A stretch of 64,000 nucleotides of DNA from Candidatus Gastranaerophilus phascolarcticola (GCA_001899335.1 MOYE01000002.1:27553-91552); one strand, 5' to 3'. Shown: positions 1 through 7,999, numbered from the stretch's first letter. Program-made: numbers and translations. The notes: generated by a model not told the origin, from the letters alone.

Positions 1-10
1 GGGGGGGGGG
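1..10. repeat. Terminal poly-G run
   Basis: The window opens with ten or more G. The sequence after it does not encode a pilin N-terminus, unlike the internal G runs, so it cannot be assigned to the same gene family. It may be the edge of a real homopolymer where assembly stopped, or a poly-G read artefact. Nothing else is seen up to position 81. Confidence 0.5.
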
Positions 11-81
11 ATTGCTTAACAGGTCGCTTATGTTAACAAATATAAAATTCGTGCATAATTTTTATTGAAACATTATATACG

Positions 82-1413
82 CTATACATAACCATAGACG
101 GATTTTGTTCTGTATAAAAAGCTGCCGGTAATGGCTAATGTTAATATTTCTGAAATTCCTATTGCTGACCAGATGCCATTTATTCCGAAAAATGCAGGAA
201 GAATTAATATGCAAAGGACTTGGAATACACAAGTTCTGGAGAATGATATTATCGCCGAGATTACGCCGTTATTCAGGGCTGTATAGAATGCAGAGCCGAA
301 TATGTTAAAGCCCATTATTAAAAAGGCAAGTGAGTATAAACGGAAGCCATAAGTTGTCATTTCGTGTAATGAGCTGCTATAGCCGACAAAAATTCCTGAT
401 AGCGGGTATGCGAAAATTTCGGCGATAGCTGTAAGAGTTGTTTGCAAAATAATTAGTATGATAAGGCTTTTTTTGAACAGATTTTTTAGTTCATTAGAAT
501 TTCCCGCGCCGTAATTGTATGAAATAATTGGAGAACTTCCGGTTGAATAGCCTAAGAAAATACCTGAAAAAATAAATTCTAAATACATAATTACACCGAA
601 AGCCGCAACACCGGATTGACCGGTTAGCCTTAATAATTGCCACATATAAAGCATATTTATAAGCGACATTGAAATTTGGGTAACCATTTCAGAGGAACCG
701 TTTATGCAGGTTTTTAAAAGTATTTTGAAATCAAAGTTGGTTTTAGTAAGGCGCAGCAGGCTGGAATTTGGTTTTGCAAAGTATAGAATTGGTAGAATCC
801 CGCCTATAAATTGACCTATAATGGTCGCGTAGGCAGCGCCTTGTAAGCCAAAATGCATTTTGCCTATAAAGATATAATCGAGGAACATATTAGTAAAGCC
901 TGCAATTAGTGTTACGCACAAGCCTAAAGTAGGTTTGCCCGCGGTAATAAATAATGTTTGGAACATAAATTGCAGAATAAATGCGGGTAACGACAGAATA
1001 AGTAGTTTCCCGTATATTACAGAATTTATAAGTAACTCTCCGTCAGCGCCGAATTTTTGAAGCACTGGGTTTATTAAGAACCAGCCTAAAATACTTATTG
1101 CAACGGCAAGTATTAACGCGCTGTATACAATCATTGAGAAATAGGAGTTTGCTTTAGCCGGCTGGTTTTCGCCAAGTGTTTTTGCAACCAGTGCACTTCC
1201 GCCGGTTCCGAACATAAAACCGATTACGCCAAGTATCATTATAAAAGGGAAAACCAAATTTATTGCTGCAAATGCGGGTTCGCCCACATAATTGGATACA
1301 AAAAATCCGTCAACAATACTGTATAATGACGTAAAAACAAGCATTGCTATTGTCGGAAGTGTGAATATGATAAGTTTTGGAAATGAAAAATGGTCTGATA
1401 TTTGGATTTTCAT
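82..1413 (-). CDS. MATE family efflux transporter
   Basis: This 443-residue polytopic membrane protein has about twelve hydrophobic segments, the usual MATE length. The N-terminal half carries the family-like stretch with IVDGFFVSNYVGEPAFAAINLVFP near residues 33-56, and the GTGGSALVAKTLGE element follows at about 69-82. MATE proteins export cationic drugs and metabolites by Na+ or H+ antiport; the substrate cannot be read from sequence. The start is the ATG ahead of the residues KIQISDHF. The gene lies 4 bp downstream of the YkgJ-like gene on the same strand, so the two are probably co-transcribed. The family call is firm; the physiological role is open. Confidence 0.9.
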   Translation of the reverse strand: MKIQISDHFSFPKLIIFTLPTIAMLVFTSLYSIVDGFFVSNYVGEPAFAAINLVFPFIMILGVIGFMFGTGGSALVAKTLGENQPAKANSYFSMIVYSALILAVAISILGWFLINPVLQKFGADGELLINSVIYGKLLILSLPAFILQFMFQTLFITAGKPTLGLCVTLIAGFTNMFLDYIFIGKMHFGLQGAAYATIIGQFIGGILPILYFAKPNSSLLRLTKTNFDFKILLKTCINGSSEMVTQISMSLINMLYMWQLLRLTGQSGVAAFGVIMYLEFIFSGIFLGYSTGSSPIISYNYGAGNSNELKNLFKKSLIILIILQTTLTAIAEIFAYPLSGIFVGYSSSLHEMTTYGFRLYSLAFLIMGFNIFGSAFYTALNNGVISAIISFSRTCVFQVLCILILPAFFGINGIWSAIGISEILTLAITGSFLYRTKSVYGYV

Positions 1414-1417
1414 ACTT

Positions 1418-1972
1418 TTACCACTCGTGGGAACCGTATTTCTCGTAATTGTTAATGTAATTATCTATTGATGCAATAAGTTTGTTGAGCATAAGTCGTT
1501 TGTGCTCTGAACAATCTTTTAGCAATTCTTGTTGATAAGATGTTTTTTCTTTTTTCAATGCGCGGACTTTTTGAACGATTTTGGCTTTTTCGTTTTCAAT
1601 CCATTCCGTGAAACCGCAGCCAGGAGGCATTATAACAAAAGCTGTTGACGGACAGTGCCGGCAAAGGTCTTTTCGTGTGTCATAGCGGGAACATAAATTA
1701 TTCTTTTGAAGAAAACGGCATTTATAAAAAGTAGTATTTTCATCGTAGCCGATATGTTCGACTTGCTCACGGTCAACAAGAAGCGCATCTTCGACTGTTT
1801 CATAAGGTTCAAAAAGCTCAAGAAAGTCCAGTGCACCCTTATCGCCCTCTGATGCAAGTTTTTGGAGTTCTTCATAACTTTTAGGGGTGGTAACTATTCT
1901 ACAACATTTCCCGCACTTTTTGCATAAGGATTGCGGGCGTCTTTCCCATAAAAAACCTTCATTTTCTGTCAT
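1418..1972 (-). CDS. YkgJ family cysteine-cluster protein
   Basis: This 184-residue soluble protein has two cysteine groups: CKKCGKCC near residues 17-24, and a second set around residues 85-120 (CRFLQKNNLC, CRHCP and a following C). This is the layout of the YkgJ or CxxCxxCC family, thought to bind a metal or Fe-S centre; the biochemical role is unknown. The C-terminal third is lysine- and glutamate-rich and probably helical. It precedes the MATE gene by 4 bp. A 90-bp gap separates it from the divergently transcribed gene at 2063, which should hold both promoters. Confidence 0.8.
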   Translation of the reverse strand: MTENEGFLWERRPQSLCKKCGKCCRIVTTPKSYEELQKLASEGDKGALDFLELFEPYETVEDALLVDREQVEHIGYDENTTFYKCRFLQKNNLCSRYDTRKDLCRHCPSTAFVIMPPGCGFTEWIENEKAKIVQKVRALKKEKTSYQQELLKDCSEHKRLMLNKLIASIDNYINNYEKYGSHEW

Positions 1973-2062
1973 TCCTTTATTCTAGTGGATTAGGCACGCT
2001 TAGTCAAGTTTATTAATACAAGGGGGAATGTTTTTAGGCTTTGTCGAATTTATAACTTGGGT

Positions 2063-3388
2063 ATGGAAATTTGTGTAAACAAACTTTTAAAAGCGTTTGG
2101 AGAAAATACAAAATTACAACAGGATGAGTTCTGTAAATATATTGCATTTCACGGTATGGGTGATGCGTATTCAAAACGCTGGCTTGCCAATATTGTGCCT
2201 GCGGATTTGTTAAAATTAAACATAAAACAGGCGGTAAATATTATTGCAACCCTTTGCGAAAGCGGTTATTTTTATGAAAACTTCCCGGATTATATTGAAA
2301 CGCCTAATTACGGGGATAATTGGGGAAGACTTGCAAATTATATTGAAATTAATAATCGTTCAATCGGGTATATGGATTACGGATGCAGCTGCCGCGGGAT
2401 TGAGGGCGCTATAAAATTACTTCCGGCAATCCCGCCATCTGCTAAAAGTTGGGCTAATTGCGTGATTTTATCACAGATTTGGCAAAATATTTTTGGCGAC
2501 GCATACGAAAAAGGTCCGTGTGAGGAAAATTCTATATACGGAATCAGGCTTAATACTACCTATAGCGACAACGTTATTAATTATTCGATTATTGATAAAA
2601 TTTCACCCGAAGAACAACTAAGAGCGTTTAATGACTTAGCGCATTTTCGCGGAATTAAAACCGGCTTCCGGCATGTTATATCGGAAGACCAGATTAAAAT
2701 CGGAACCCCAAACGGAGATATTGCGTTTCACTGGAACAACCACGAACATCAGGAATTATACATTGAAGAGTGTGTAAAGTTGATGAACCTTGGGTTTGAA
2801 TGTATGTTTATTGATTCGGCAAAACACATTGGCGGATACGATATGCCGAATTATACGGGTATCGGAGCTCTCCCTGATTACGGTCAGATGCAATATATTC
2901 TATATGAAATACGACGCCGTTCTGGTAAAGCAAATATTGCTTTTGTCGGAGAAAAAAGTTCCTGCGATTTTGAACGCTACAGGCTTATGGGGCTTAATGC
3001 CGGAACTGATTACATTACCGGTGATGATTTTTATGCTGTAAGACAGCTTTCTGAACAGCTTAAATATAATCGGGTTTATGCACCAGGTGTTGAAGTCTCA
3101 AATGACAACAACGAGGGCGGTATGTCCTATGAACAGCGATTAAACCGAATTAATACCGCATTATTCGGTTTCTATCTCGCAAGTGATAAACTTCCGAGTT
3201 TTATGCAGATGAACGACCTTTTCCCGCTGCGTTATGATACAAACACTCACCACCTTATGATGACTAACCCGTCCTATTCTACTGACGGTACGTCTCTAAG
3301 CCATTGGGAAAACTTGTTCGCGAAAGATGACGGGCGTTACTACAATTTTAAAGCCGGGGAACTTTTTGCCCACGCGCTTAACTTATAA
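2063..3388 (+). CDS. GH13-like (alpha-amylase superfamily) protein
   Basis: A 441-residue protein not recognised with certainty. Residues around 250 read GFECMFIDSAKHI, close to GH13 region II (GFRxDxxKH, with the Asp nucleophile). IAFVGEKS about 45 residues later resembles region III with its general-acid Glu. GFRHVIS upstream could correspond to an earlier barrel strand. A TIM-barrel glycosidase is therefore plausible, although the usual NHD motif and C-terminal beta domain are not clear. No signal peptide is seen, so it should be cytoplasmic. I chose ATG 2063 over a TTG two codons earlier; neither has a strong ribosome-binding site. The ferritin-like gene follows after 11 bp. Confidence 0.5.
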   Translation: MEICVNKLLKAFGENTKLQQDEFCKYIAFHGMGDAYSKRWLANIVPADLLKLNIKQAVNIIATLCESGYFYENFPDYIETPNYGDNWGRLANYIEINNRSIGYMDYGCSCRGIEGAIKLLPAIPPSAKSWANCVILSQIWQNIFGDAYEKGPCEENSIYGIRLNTTYSDNVINYSIIDKISPEEQLRAFNDLAHFRGIKTGFRHVISEDQIKIGTPNGDIAFHWNNHEHQELYIEECVKLMNLGFECMFIDSAKHIGGYDMPNYTGIGALPDYGQMQYILYEIRRRSGKANIAFVGEKSSCDFERYRLMGLNAGTDYITGDDFYAVRQLSEQLKYNRVYAPGVEVSNDNNEGGMSYEQRLNRINTALFGFYLASDKLPSFMQMNDLFPLRYDTNTHHLMMTNPSYSTDGTSLSHWENLFAKDDGRYYNFKAGELFAHALNL

Positions 3389-3399
3389 AGGAGATTATT

Positions 3400-4704
3400 A
3401 TGACATTTAATCCATTGAAAGAAAAAGGCGTGCCTTTGGAAAAACAGCTTAGAAGCTGGCACGACATCGTTAAAAGACCATTCGATAAACACTCAGTCGA
3501 TTGCTATTCGAGAACAAGACAAATTCTTATGAACGGTATTGAAGTTGAGGCGTGGAATTTTAAACACAATTTGGCAAGAATTTGCCCGGACAGAGAAGTA
3601 AGAAATATTCTCGCAATGTCCCGCCGTATTGAAGATATGCATCAAACAACAGTTAACTGGCTTACACCGGCATGTCAATCTGTTCTTGAAACAACATTGG
3701 GCTACGAACAAGTCGCTGTTGACTTGACCTCCTGGCTTGCCCAAAACGAACCGGATGATTACGTCAGAGAAACTTTTAACTTCGGTCTCTTGGAAGACTT
3801 TGACCACCTTTACAGATACAGCCAATGGGCTTATATGATTCACGGTATCAGCCCGGATGATATTTTGCAGGGAATGACCGATGTAGTTGTAGGACGTCCG
3901 ACCCAAAACCACCACAACTGTAACGTTGCACGCTTGAGAAAGCACTATGATAAAAATACAGCTGCACCGCAGACAAAAGTTAATATTTTAACACTTGTTT
4001 CAGGCGAACAGCAAACTCACAACTACTACGCCGAACACGGTATGATGTATGGCAATGATGATTTAAGAAGAATGTACGGCGAAATCTGTGACGTTGAAGA
4101 AGAACACGTTACGATGTACGAATCCTTAATCGACCCGACTGAAAGCGTTTGGGAAAAACTTCTTCTTCACGAATTTACAGAAGTTTGTACATATTATAAT
4201 TGCTACAAAGATGAAATCGATGAAAAACTAAAAGCTGTATGGGAAGAATTTCTTGCCCACGAAATCGGACACCTTCACGTTGCCGCAGAACTCTTTAAAA
4301 CAAAAGAAGACCGTGACCCTGAAGAAGTTATTGGTAGCGAAGTTGTTCTTCCTTGTCATTTTGAAGCTCAAAAAACTTATGTAACAGACATCCTCTTGAA
4401 TGAAGTGGATAAACGTCTTGACGGAAGTGATGATATGGGTTACACAACTATAGACAAACTTCCTGAAGATTGGGCTTCCTACAGGATTCAGCGCGCAGTG
4501 AATGCTGATGGCGCACCAACGGAACAAGCAATCCGCTTAATTTCAACCTCAATAGGTCGAGACCTGGTTGTCGCCGATAAGAAACTTATCAACAAAGAAC
4601 CGGATCTTATCAAAAGAGGTCTTCAACCGGAAGCTCAAGCTCCAAATACTGTAACTTCCGATGAATACGAAATGATGTCAAAAGTTAAACCTGCAGAACT
4701 GTAA
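3400..4704 (+). CDS. Predicted ferritin-like (di-iron) domain protein
   Basis: A 434-residue protein of unrecognised family. Its C-terminal half has four helical stretches carrying paired carboxylate/histidine motifs: EQQTH near 203-207, EEEH near 233-236, HEFTE near 257-261 and HEIGH near 287-291. This spacing is what a ferritin-like four-helix di-iron site looks like. A second set (LLEDFDHLYRY, about 130-140) may mark a degenerate duplicate. It starts at an ATG with AAGGAG upstream, 11 bp after the GH13-like gene, so the two form an operon closed by a strong terminator. Function is unknown; the metal site is inferred from residues only. Confidence 0.5.
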   Translation: MTFNPLKEKGVPLEKQLRSWHDIVKRPFDKHSVDCYSRTRQILMNGIEVEAWNFKHNLARICPDREVRNILAMSRRIEDMHQTTVNWLTPACQSVLETTLGYEQVAVDLTSWLAQNEPDDYVRETFNFGLLEDFDHLYRYSQWAYMIHGISPDDILQGMTDVVVGRPTQNHHNCNVARLRKHYDKNTAAPQTKVNILTLVSGEQQTHNYYAEHGMMYGNDDLRRMYGEICDVEEEHVTMYESLIDPTESVWEKLLLHEFTEVCTYYNCYKDEIDEKLKAVWEEFLAHEIGHLHVAAELFKTKEDRDPEEVIGSEVVLPCHFEAQKTYVTDILLNEVDKRLDGSDDMGYTTIDKLPEDWASYRIQRAVNADGAPTEQAIRLISTSIGRDLVVADKKLINKEPDLIKRGLQPEAQAPNTVTSDEYEMMSKVKPAEL

Positions 4705-4708
4705 CGAT

Positions 4709-4745
4709 AAAAAGGGTTGATTTATTAAAATCAACCCTTTTCTCT
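4709..4745 (+). terminator. Intrinsic terminator
   Basis: A 14-bp near-perfect stem (AAAAGGGTTGATTT paired with AAAATCAACCCTTTT) is followed by a T-rich tract. It ends the GH13-like/ferritin-like operon. Confidence 0.9.
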
Positions 4746-4810
4746 TTAAATTTTGTTACAAAGGCGCAATTTATTTTTTTACCATGTTTAATTATTAAAA
4801 AGGAGACCCC

Positions 4811-5080
4811 ATGGTAAAATTTGTTGATGCAGTAAAAAGTGTTTCTATAAACGGACGTAGACGCAAACTAACCGGACGCCCTAAGGAACAGGTCGTGAGA
4901 CGCGCTCTATACAAACATGTACCATTATCTCCTGTTAATCAGATGAAAACAGAACTTCAGGTGAATAACCCCGTAATTAATAACATTAAAAATACTATTT
5001 TAGAAATGAAAACGAAATTGGATTTTTGCGGTGAATGGGCGCCTTGGAGTAAAATCGGGCAGCAGTTGAGTAAAAAGTAG
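4811..5080 (+). CDS. Small basic protein, unknown
   Basis: An 89-residue hypothetical protein. The N-terminal third is strongly basic (RRRKLTGRPKEQVVRR), followed by an asparagine- and lysine-rich middle and a tail with one Cys and two Trp. There is no signal peptide or membrane segment. An AGGAGA ribosome-binding site lies 5 nt ahead of the ATG, which supports it as real. The basic start would suit nucleic-acid binding, but no motif is recognisable. It is 6 bp from the next small gene. Confidence 0.6.
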   Translation: MVKFVDAVKSVSINGRRRKLTGRPKEQVVRRALYKHVPLSPVNQMKTELQVNNPVINNIKNTILEMKTKLDFCGEWAPWSKIGQQLSKK

Positions 5081-5086
5081 TTTTGT

Positions 5087-5398
5087 ATGAAAAATTTTAT
5101 ATCTAGTATTGGTCTTAGCCTAAGAGCTTTGTTTAGAGAAAAGATTAACTTGGTAATCTTTTTGGAAGCGCTTATTATAATCCTTTTATTACTAATGTTT
5201 TGGCTGGTTATCTATGTTTATCTTGAAATAGGCGATAATCAATACCATTTCTATATGAATAATAAAAAATCTCTTGAATTAATTCATAACGTCAAAATTG
5301 ATAAATATGACGGATCTTTTGTTCGCGAACTGACAACAGAAGAAGAATTAATAAGAAAGCAATATGAAAGATTTCACCTTAGAAATCTTTTTAAATAA
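5087..5398 (+). CDS. Small single-pass membrane protein
   Basis: A 103-residue hypothetical protein with one long hydrophobic stretch at about residues 22-48 (NLVIFLEALIIILLLLMFW and following), a short positively charged N-terminus, and a charged C-terminal tail rich in Lys and Glu. The topology is probably N-in with the tail outside. It lies 6 bp after the basic protein gene. Its stop overlaps the convergent double-HTH gene by 8 bp. No family recognised. Confidence 0.55.
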   Translation: MKNFISSIGLSLRALFREKINLVIFLEALIIILLLLMFWLVIYVYLEIGDNQYHFYMNNKKSLELIHNVKIDKYDGSFVRELTTEEELIRKQYERFHLRNLFK

Positions 5399-5903
5399 GG
5401 TTATTTCGTTTAGCTTTCTGCAAAACTTCAAGAATTTTCAACTCATCCGGGCTAAGCAGGCTGCCTGTAGCGCTGTTGCCGTCGACCAGCGAATCTATTG
5501 TAACTTTAAAATAAGCCTTTAACTTCTGCAATATCTTTAAATCCGGTTCCGCCTTGCCCAAACCGAGCTTCTCAATCAGGCTTTCTGAAACCCCAAGATC
5601 TTTCGCAAGTTTATCAACCGTAAGATTATTTTCTGCCATAAGATAATTTAATCGTTCAGAAAAAGTCTTAAAACCCGCTAATGTGCTATCGCAATTCGCA
5701 AGCTCGTCCATTTTGACAAAAATTTTCACCCCAAAATAATCCTGAACTTTCAAAAGTTCACTAACCGAAACTTCACTATTATTAATAAATTTTTGACTGA
5801 TATTCGATTTTGACGTATTTAGAGCGTTGGCAATATCAATCTGTCGTACTTTTCTATCCTTTATTAAGTTTTGTAAATCGTTAAGTAGTTCGTAAAAATC
5901 CAT
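5391..5903 (-). CDS. Protein with two XRE-type helix-turn-helix domains
   Basis: This 170-residue predicted DNA-binding protein has two tandem Cro/CI-type domains. The first is at about residues 10-65 (IDIANALNTSKSNISQKF), the second at about 85-140 (VDKLAKDLGVSESLIEKLG). Two HTH units on one chain would let it grip two adjacent half-sites. The start ATG is followed immediately upstream by three copies of GTTTAGAA (5916-5945), a natural autoregulatory operator. Base composition is ordinary for the window. Confidence 0.75.
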   Translation of the reverse strand: MDFYELLNDLQNLIKDRKVRQIDIANALNTSKSNISQKFINNSEVSVSELLKVQDYFGVKIFVKMDELANCDSTLAGFKTFSERLNYLMAENNLTVDKLAKDLGVSESLIEKLGLGKAEPDLKILQKLKAYFKVTIDSLVDGNSATGSLLSPDELKILEVLQKAKRNNLI

Positions 5904-5915
5904 TTTAACCCGTTT

Positions 5916-5946
5916 GTTTAGAATTTCTAAACAAAAAGTTTAGAAA
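5916..5946. promoter_or_regulatory. Triple GTTTAGAA operator
   Basis: Three half-sites: GTTTAGAA at 5916-5923, its reverse complement TTCTAAAC at 5925-5932, and GTTTAGAA again at 5938-5945. The first two form a perfect 17-bp palindrome; the last two form an inverted repeat over five A. They lie between the double-HTH start codon and a rightward TTGACA, so the binder would control both directions. Confidence 0.7.
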
Positions 5947-5949
5947 AAC

Positions 5950-5978
5950 TTGACAATATAAATTCATTGTGTTATTGT
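5950..5978 (+). promoter_or_regulatory. Predicted sigma70 promoter for the 5985-6370 transcript
   Basis: TTGACA at 5950-5955 and TATTGT at 5973-5978 are separated by 17 bp. It points into a region with no convincing gene, ending in a terminator at 6328-6365. Confidence 0.55.
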
Positions 5979-5984
5979 AAATTT

Positions 5985-6365
5985 GAAGGACAATCCGACA
6001 TTTTTACAACATTACAGCTGCACAGGCGGTAACGTTTGTTAAAGCTAGATTTTAAGTTTGAGCAAGCGTAAGCCTGAAACAAACAAAAACTTGGAAACTT
6101 CAACAAAGTATACAACTTTACAACGATGAAGAGTTCTAGAGCATGTCTATTGGTATATAAAGCTCTTTAAATTACTTCATCACAATATTATCATGAATTA
6201 ATAGAGGGTGCAAGCGTACAGGCGGGTATTATTCTATTATTTTTGGAGTAGCTTTTAGCGTTTTAAAGAGGAATAATATTGATTGTTTTATTATGCCAAT
6301 AGATGAAACTTCAATGTTAATATCAAGACGGGGCGTTGAAAACGAACTACCCTCCCCGTTTTTTC
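5985..6365 (+). ncRNA. Candidate structured noncoding RNA, about 380 nt
   Basis: This stretch has a promoter ahead of it, no long reading frame and a terminator behind it. A long-range stem pairs GATGAAG (6125-6131) with CTTCATC (6175-6181), with an inner TAGAGC/GCTCT pair. The motifs GCAAGCGTA and ACAGGCGG each occur twice about 150-200 nt apart, which suggests conserved loops or a partial internal duplication. It does not match the hallmarks of tmRNA, RNase P, SRP or 6S RNA that I can recall. A 30-codon frame from ATG 6294 runs through the terminator and is probably spurious. Class unknown. Confidence 0.4.
6328..6365 (+). terminator. Intrinsic terminator of the candidate RNA
   Basis: ACGGGG (6328-6333) pairs with CCCCGT (6354-6359), followed by six T. 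Confidence 0.65.
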
Positions 6366-6383
6366 TTAACACACATACATTTT

Positions 6384-6411
6384 AACGAGGCTCCACCAGC
6401 CTCGTTTTTAT
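6384..6411 (+). terminator. Second intrinsic terminator, convergent position
   Basis: A perfect 9-bp stem (AACGAGGCT and AGCCTCGTT, loop CCACC) followed by TTTT on the plus strand. It abuts the stop codon of the XRE gene on the opposite strand and may serve both directions. Confidence 0.75.
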
Positions 6412-6758
6412 TAATCTTTAATTGCCTCTAAAAACGCCAGTATAAGTTTATATAATGCTTGGCTTTTATTATCATCAAGTGTCCTGATTAGTTGTAAAAG
6501 TAATAATTTTATGCCATCTTGATTTATTTTTTCGGGTAGATTATTGCTGTCAATATCAACTAATTGTGCAGGAGTGATCATTAGGGCTTCACATAATTTT
6601 TCAAATGTTTCGGCAGTTAGAAAACCTTTACCATTTTCTATTTTGCTCAAATTTTGATAGTTAATATCAATTTTTTCTGCTAATTTTTCTAATGTTAAAT
6701 CTCTCGCTTTTCTATATTTCTTGAGATTGTTGCCGATTATTTGTTCTAGGTACGCCAT
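6411..6758 (-). CDS. XRE family transcriptional regulator
   Basis: A 115-residue protein with a Cro/CI helix-turn-helix at about residues 10-65 (LTLEKLAEKIDINYQNLSKIENGKGF), the classic recognition-helix layout, then a short C-terminal helical part that probably mediates dimerisation. It is divergent from the secreted nuclease, with 138 bp of AT-rich sequence between start codons, and is a candidate regulator of that gene. One of three XRE proteins within 2.4 kb. Confidence 0.85.
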   Translation of the reverse strand: MAYLEQIIGNNLKKYRKARDLTLEKLAEKIDINYQNLSKIENGKGFLTAETFEKLCEALMITPAQLVDIDSNNLPEKINQDGIKLLLLQLIRTLDDNKSQALYKLILAFLEAIKD

Positions 6759-6896
6759 AATATAACCTTAATTGGTAGGGGCTAATTTTTCTATCTTTTT
6801 AAATATATAATTAAGTATTAAAGTTGCAAAATAAAATATTTAACATATAATAATTTTGTTATTTATAACGAAATTATTATATGTGTGGAGCAGCTT

Positions 6897-7397
6897 ATGT
6901 TAAAAAATTTTTTAGTTATTAACTTATGTTTGATTACGATTTTACAATTTTCTAATTTAAAAACTTTTGCAATGAAATGTTCTGATATGTTAGAAAACAA
7001 CGAAGATATTAATAGCATATATAATGTAGAATTAGCTAAAGTAAAAAGAGTCTCTGATGGTGATACTATTGTTATTAATACTGGTGGACAAAATATTAAA
7101 GCTCGATTACTTGGAATTGATTGTATGGAGACAAATAAAATACATAGAGCTTATAGGCAAGCATATGAAAATAATTTAACTATTGAGGAAGTTCTTACGC
7201 AGGGTAAAAATGCTACATTAGAATTAAAAAATTTAATAAAAATGAATAATAATCTTGTTTATTTTAAAACTATGGGAATAGATTATTATGGAAGATTATT
7301 AGTTATTTTGTATGATAAAAATTTTAATAATATTAATGACTTGATGCAACAAACAGGTTATTGTCCTGCATATGTTTTTGCAAAATCCAAAAGATAA
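6897..7397 (+). CDS. Secreted thermonuclease (SNase) domain protein
   Basis: A 166-residue protein with an N-terminal hydrophobic signal-like segment (LVINLCLITILQFSN) and a staphylococcal-nuclease fold from about residue 45. VSDGDT supplies the calcium-binding acidic residue. RLLGIDCMET matches the Arg35/Asp40/Glu43 cluster of the family, and DYYGRLLV the second catalytic Arg. It should cut DNA or RNA outside the membrane. I chose ATG 6897, with GGAG 6 nt upstream, over a GTG at 6885. The gene is distinctly more AT-rich than its neighbours, consistent with transfer. It converges with the next XRE gene over 2 bp. Confidence 0.85.
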   Translation: MLKNFLVINLCLITILQFSNLKTFAMKCSDMLENNEDINSIYNVELAKVKRVSDGDTIVINTGGQNIKARLLGIDCMETNKIHRAYRQAYENNLTIEEVLTQGKNATLELKNLIKMNNNLVYFKTMGIDYYGRLLVILYDKNFNNINDLMQQTGYCPAYVFAKSKR

Positions 7398-7399
7398 TG

Positions 7400-7777
7400 T
7401 TAACAGTCTTTTTCTTGTATACCTTGTAACATTTTTAAAATCAGTCTTTGTTCTTCTTTATTCAACTGTTTAAAGATATTTATTAATTTGGTTTCATTTT
7501 CATTATCTATTTGTGGCGAATAGAAATTAAATAGATATACTAAAGGCATGTTTAAAGCTGTTGATAATTTAAAAAGATTCTTAGAGGACGGAAAACTGTA
7601 ACCGGTTTCTATCCCAGAAATTGTTTGCCACGAGCAACCTACTTTTTCGGCTAATTGTTCTTGAGTTAGTGCTGCTAATTTGCGGTATTCTCTAACTTTT
7701 ATACCGAATCGTTTTTTTATTTCTTTAAAGTCTCTAATCATTATTTTAGAATAGATAATTAATACTCTTCTCGCCAT
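7400..7777 (-). CDS. XRE family transcriptional regulator
   Basis: A 125-residue protein with a Cro/CI helix-turn-helix at about residues 25-80 (LTQEQLAEKVGCSWQTISGIETG), followed by a short acidic helical tail. It is convergent with the nuclease gene, with only 2 bp between the stops. The start is uncertain: ATG 7777 gives twelve extra hydrophobic residues, and an internal ATG at 7741 would also give a complete domain; neither has a good ribosome-binding site. The target is unknown. Confidence 0.8.
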   Translation of the reverse strand: MARRVLIIYSKIMIRDFKEIKKRFGIKVREYRKLAALTQEQLAEKVGCSWQTISGIETGYSFPSSKNLFKLSTALNMPLVYLFNFYSPQIDNENETKLINIFKQLNKEEQRLILKMLQGIQEKDC

Positions 7778-7800
7778 AGCTTTTTATCGTAGGTGATATA

Positions 7801-7874
7801 GAGAAACTTCGTAATCCAGAGTGGCATTATATCCTTGATGGTGGCGCCTCGCGATGAACGCCACCGCGTTTCTC
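7801..7874. other. Nested inverted repeats beside tRNA-Val
   Basis: GAGAAAC (7801-7807) pairs with GTTTCTC (7868-7874). Inside, GGTGGCG (7840-7846) pairs with CGCCACC (7859-7865). The 7778-7890 stretch has no plausible gene. It lies downstream of tRNA-Val on the minus strand and may be an RNA structure or a remnant of a mobile unit. Confidence 0.4.
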
Positions 7875-7890
7875 GAACGAAACATCAATA

Positions 7891-7926
7891 CCATAAAGGA
7901 GATAACAAGTGTTATCTCCTTTATGG
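7891..7926 (-). terminator. Perfect 16-bp inverted repeat at the 3' end of tRNA-Val
   Basis: CCATAAAGGAGATAAC, four-base loop, then its exact complement ending in TATGG. One arm includes the encoded CCA of tRNA-Val. It may be the tRNA terminator although no long U run follows; an attachment-site origin is also possible. Confidence 0.55.
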
Positions 7927-7999
7927 TGGGCGATACGTGACTCGAACACGTGACCCCCACAATGTCGATGTGATGCGCTACCAACTGCGCTAATCGCCC
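7924..7999 (-). tRNA. tRNA-Val (GAC anticodon), CCA encoded
   Basis: The minus strand folds as a full cloverleaf: acceptor GGGCGAT/ATCGCCC, D stem GCGC/GCGC, anticodon stem TCACA/TGTGG, T stem ACGTG/CACGT with loop TTCGAGT, and encoded ACCA. The anticodon loop reads TCGACAT, giving GAC. Position 33 is C rather than the near-invariant T, which is odd and could mean a defective or divergent tRNA. Confidence 0.85.

Noticed and set aside
5985..6365. tmRNA, RNase P RNA or 6S RNA
   Set aside because: No tRNA-like ends or tag frame, no RNase P conserved blocks, and no single long rod with a central bubble could be traced.
6294..6380. Small protein gene inside the candidate RNA
   Set aside because: The 30-codon frame has no well-spaced ribosome-binding site and runs through the terminator hairpin.
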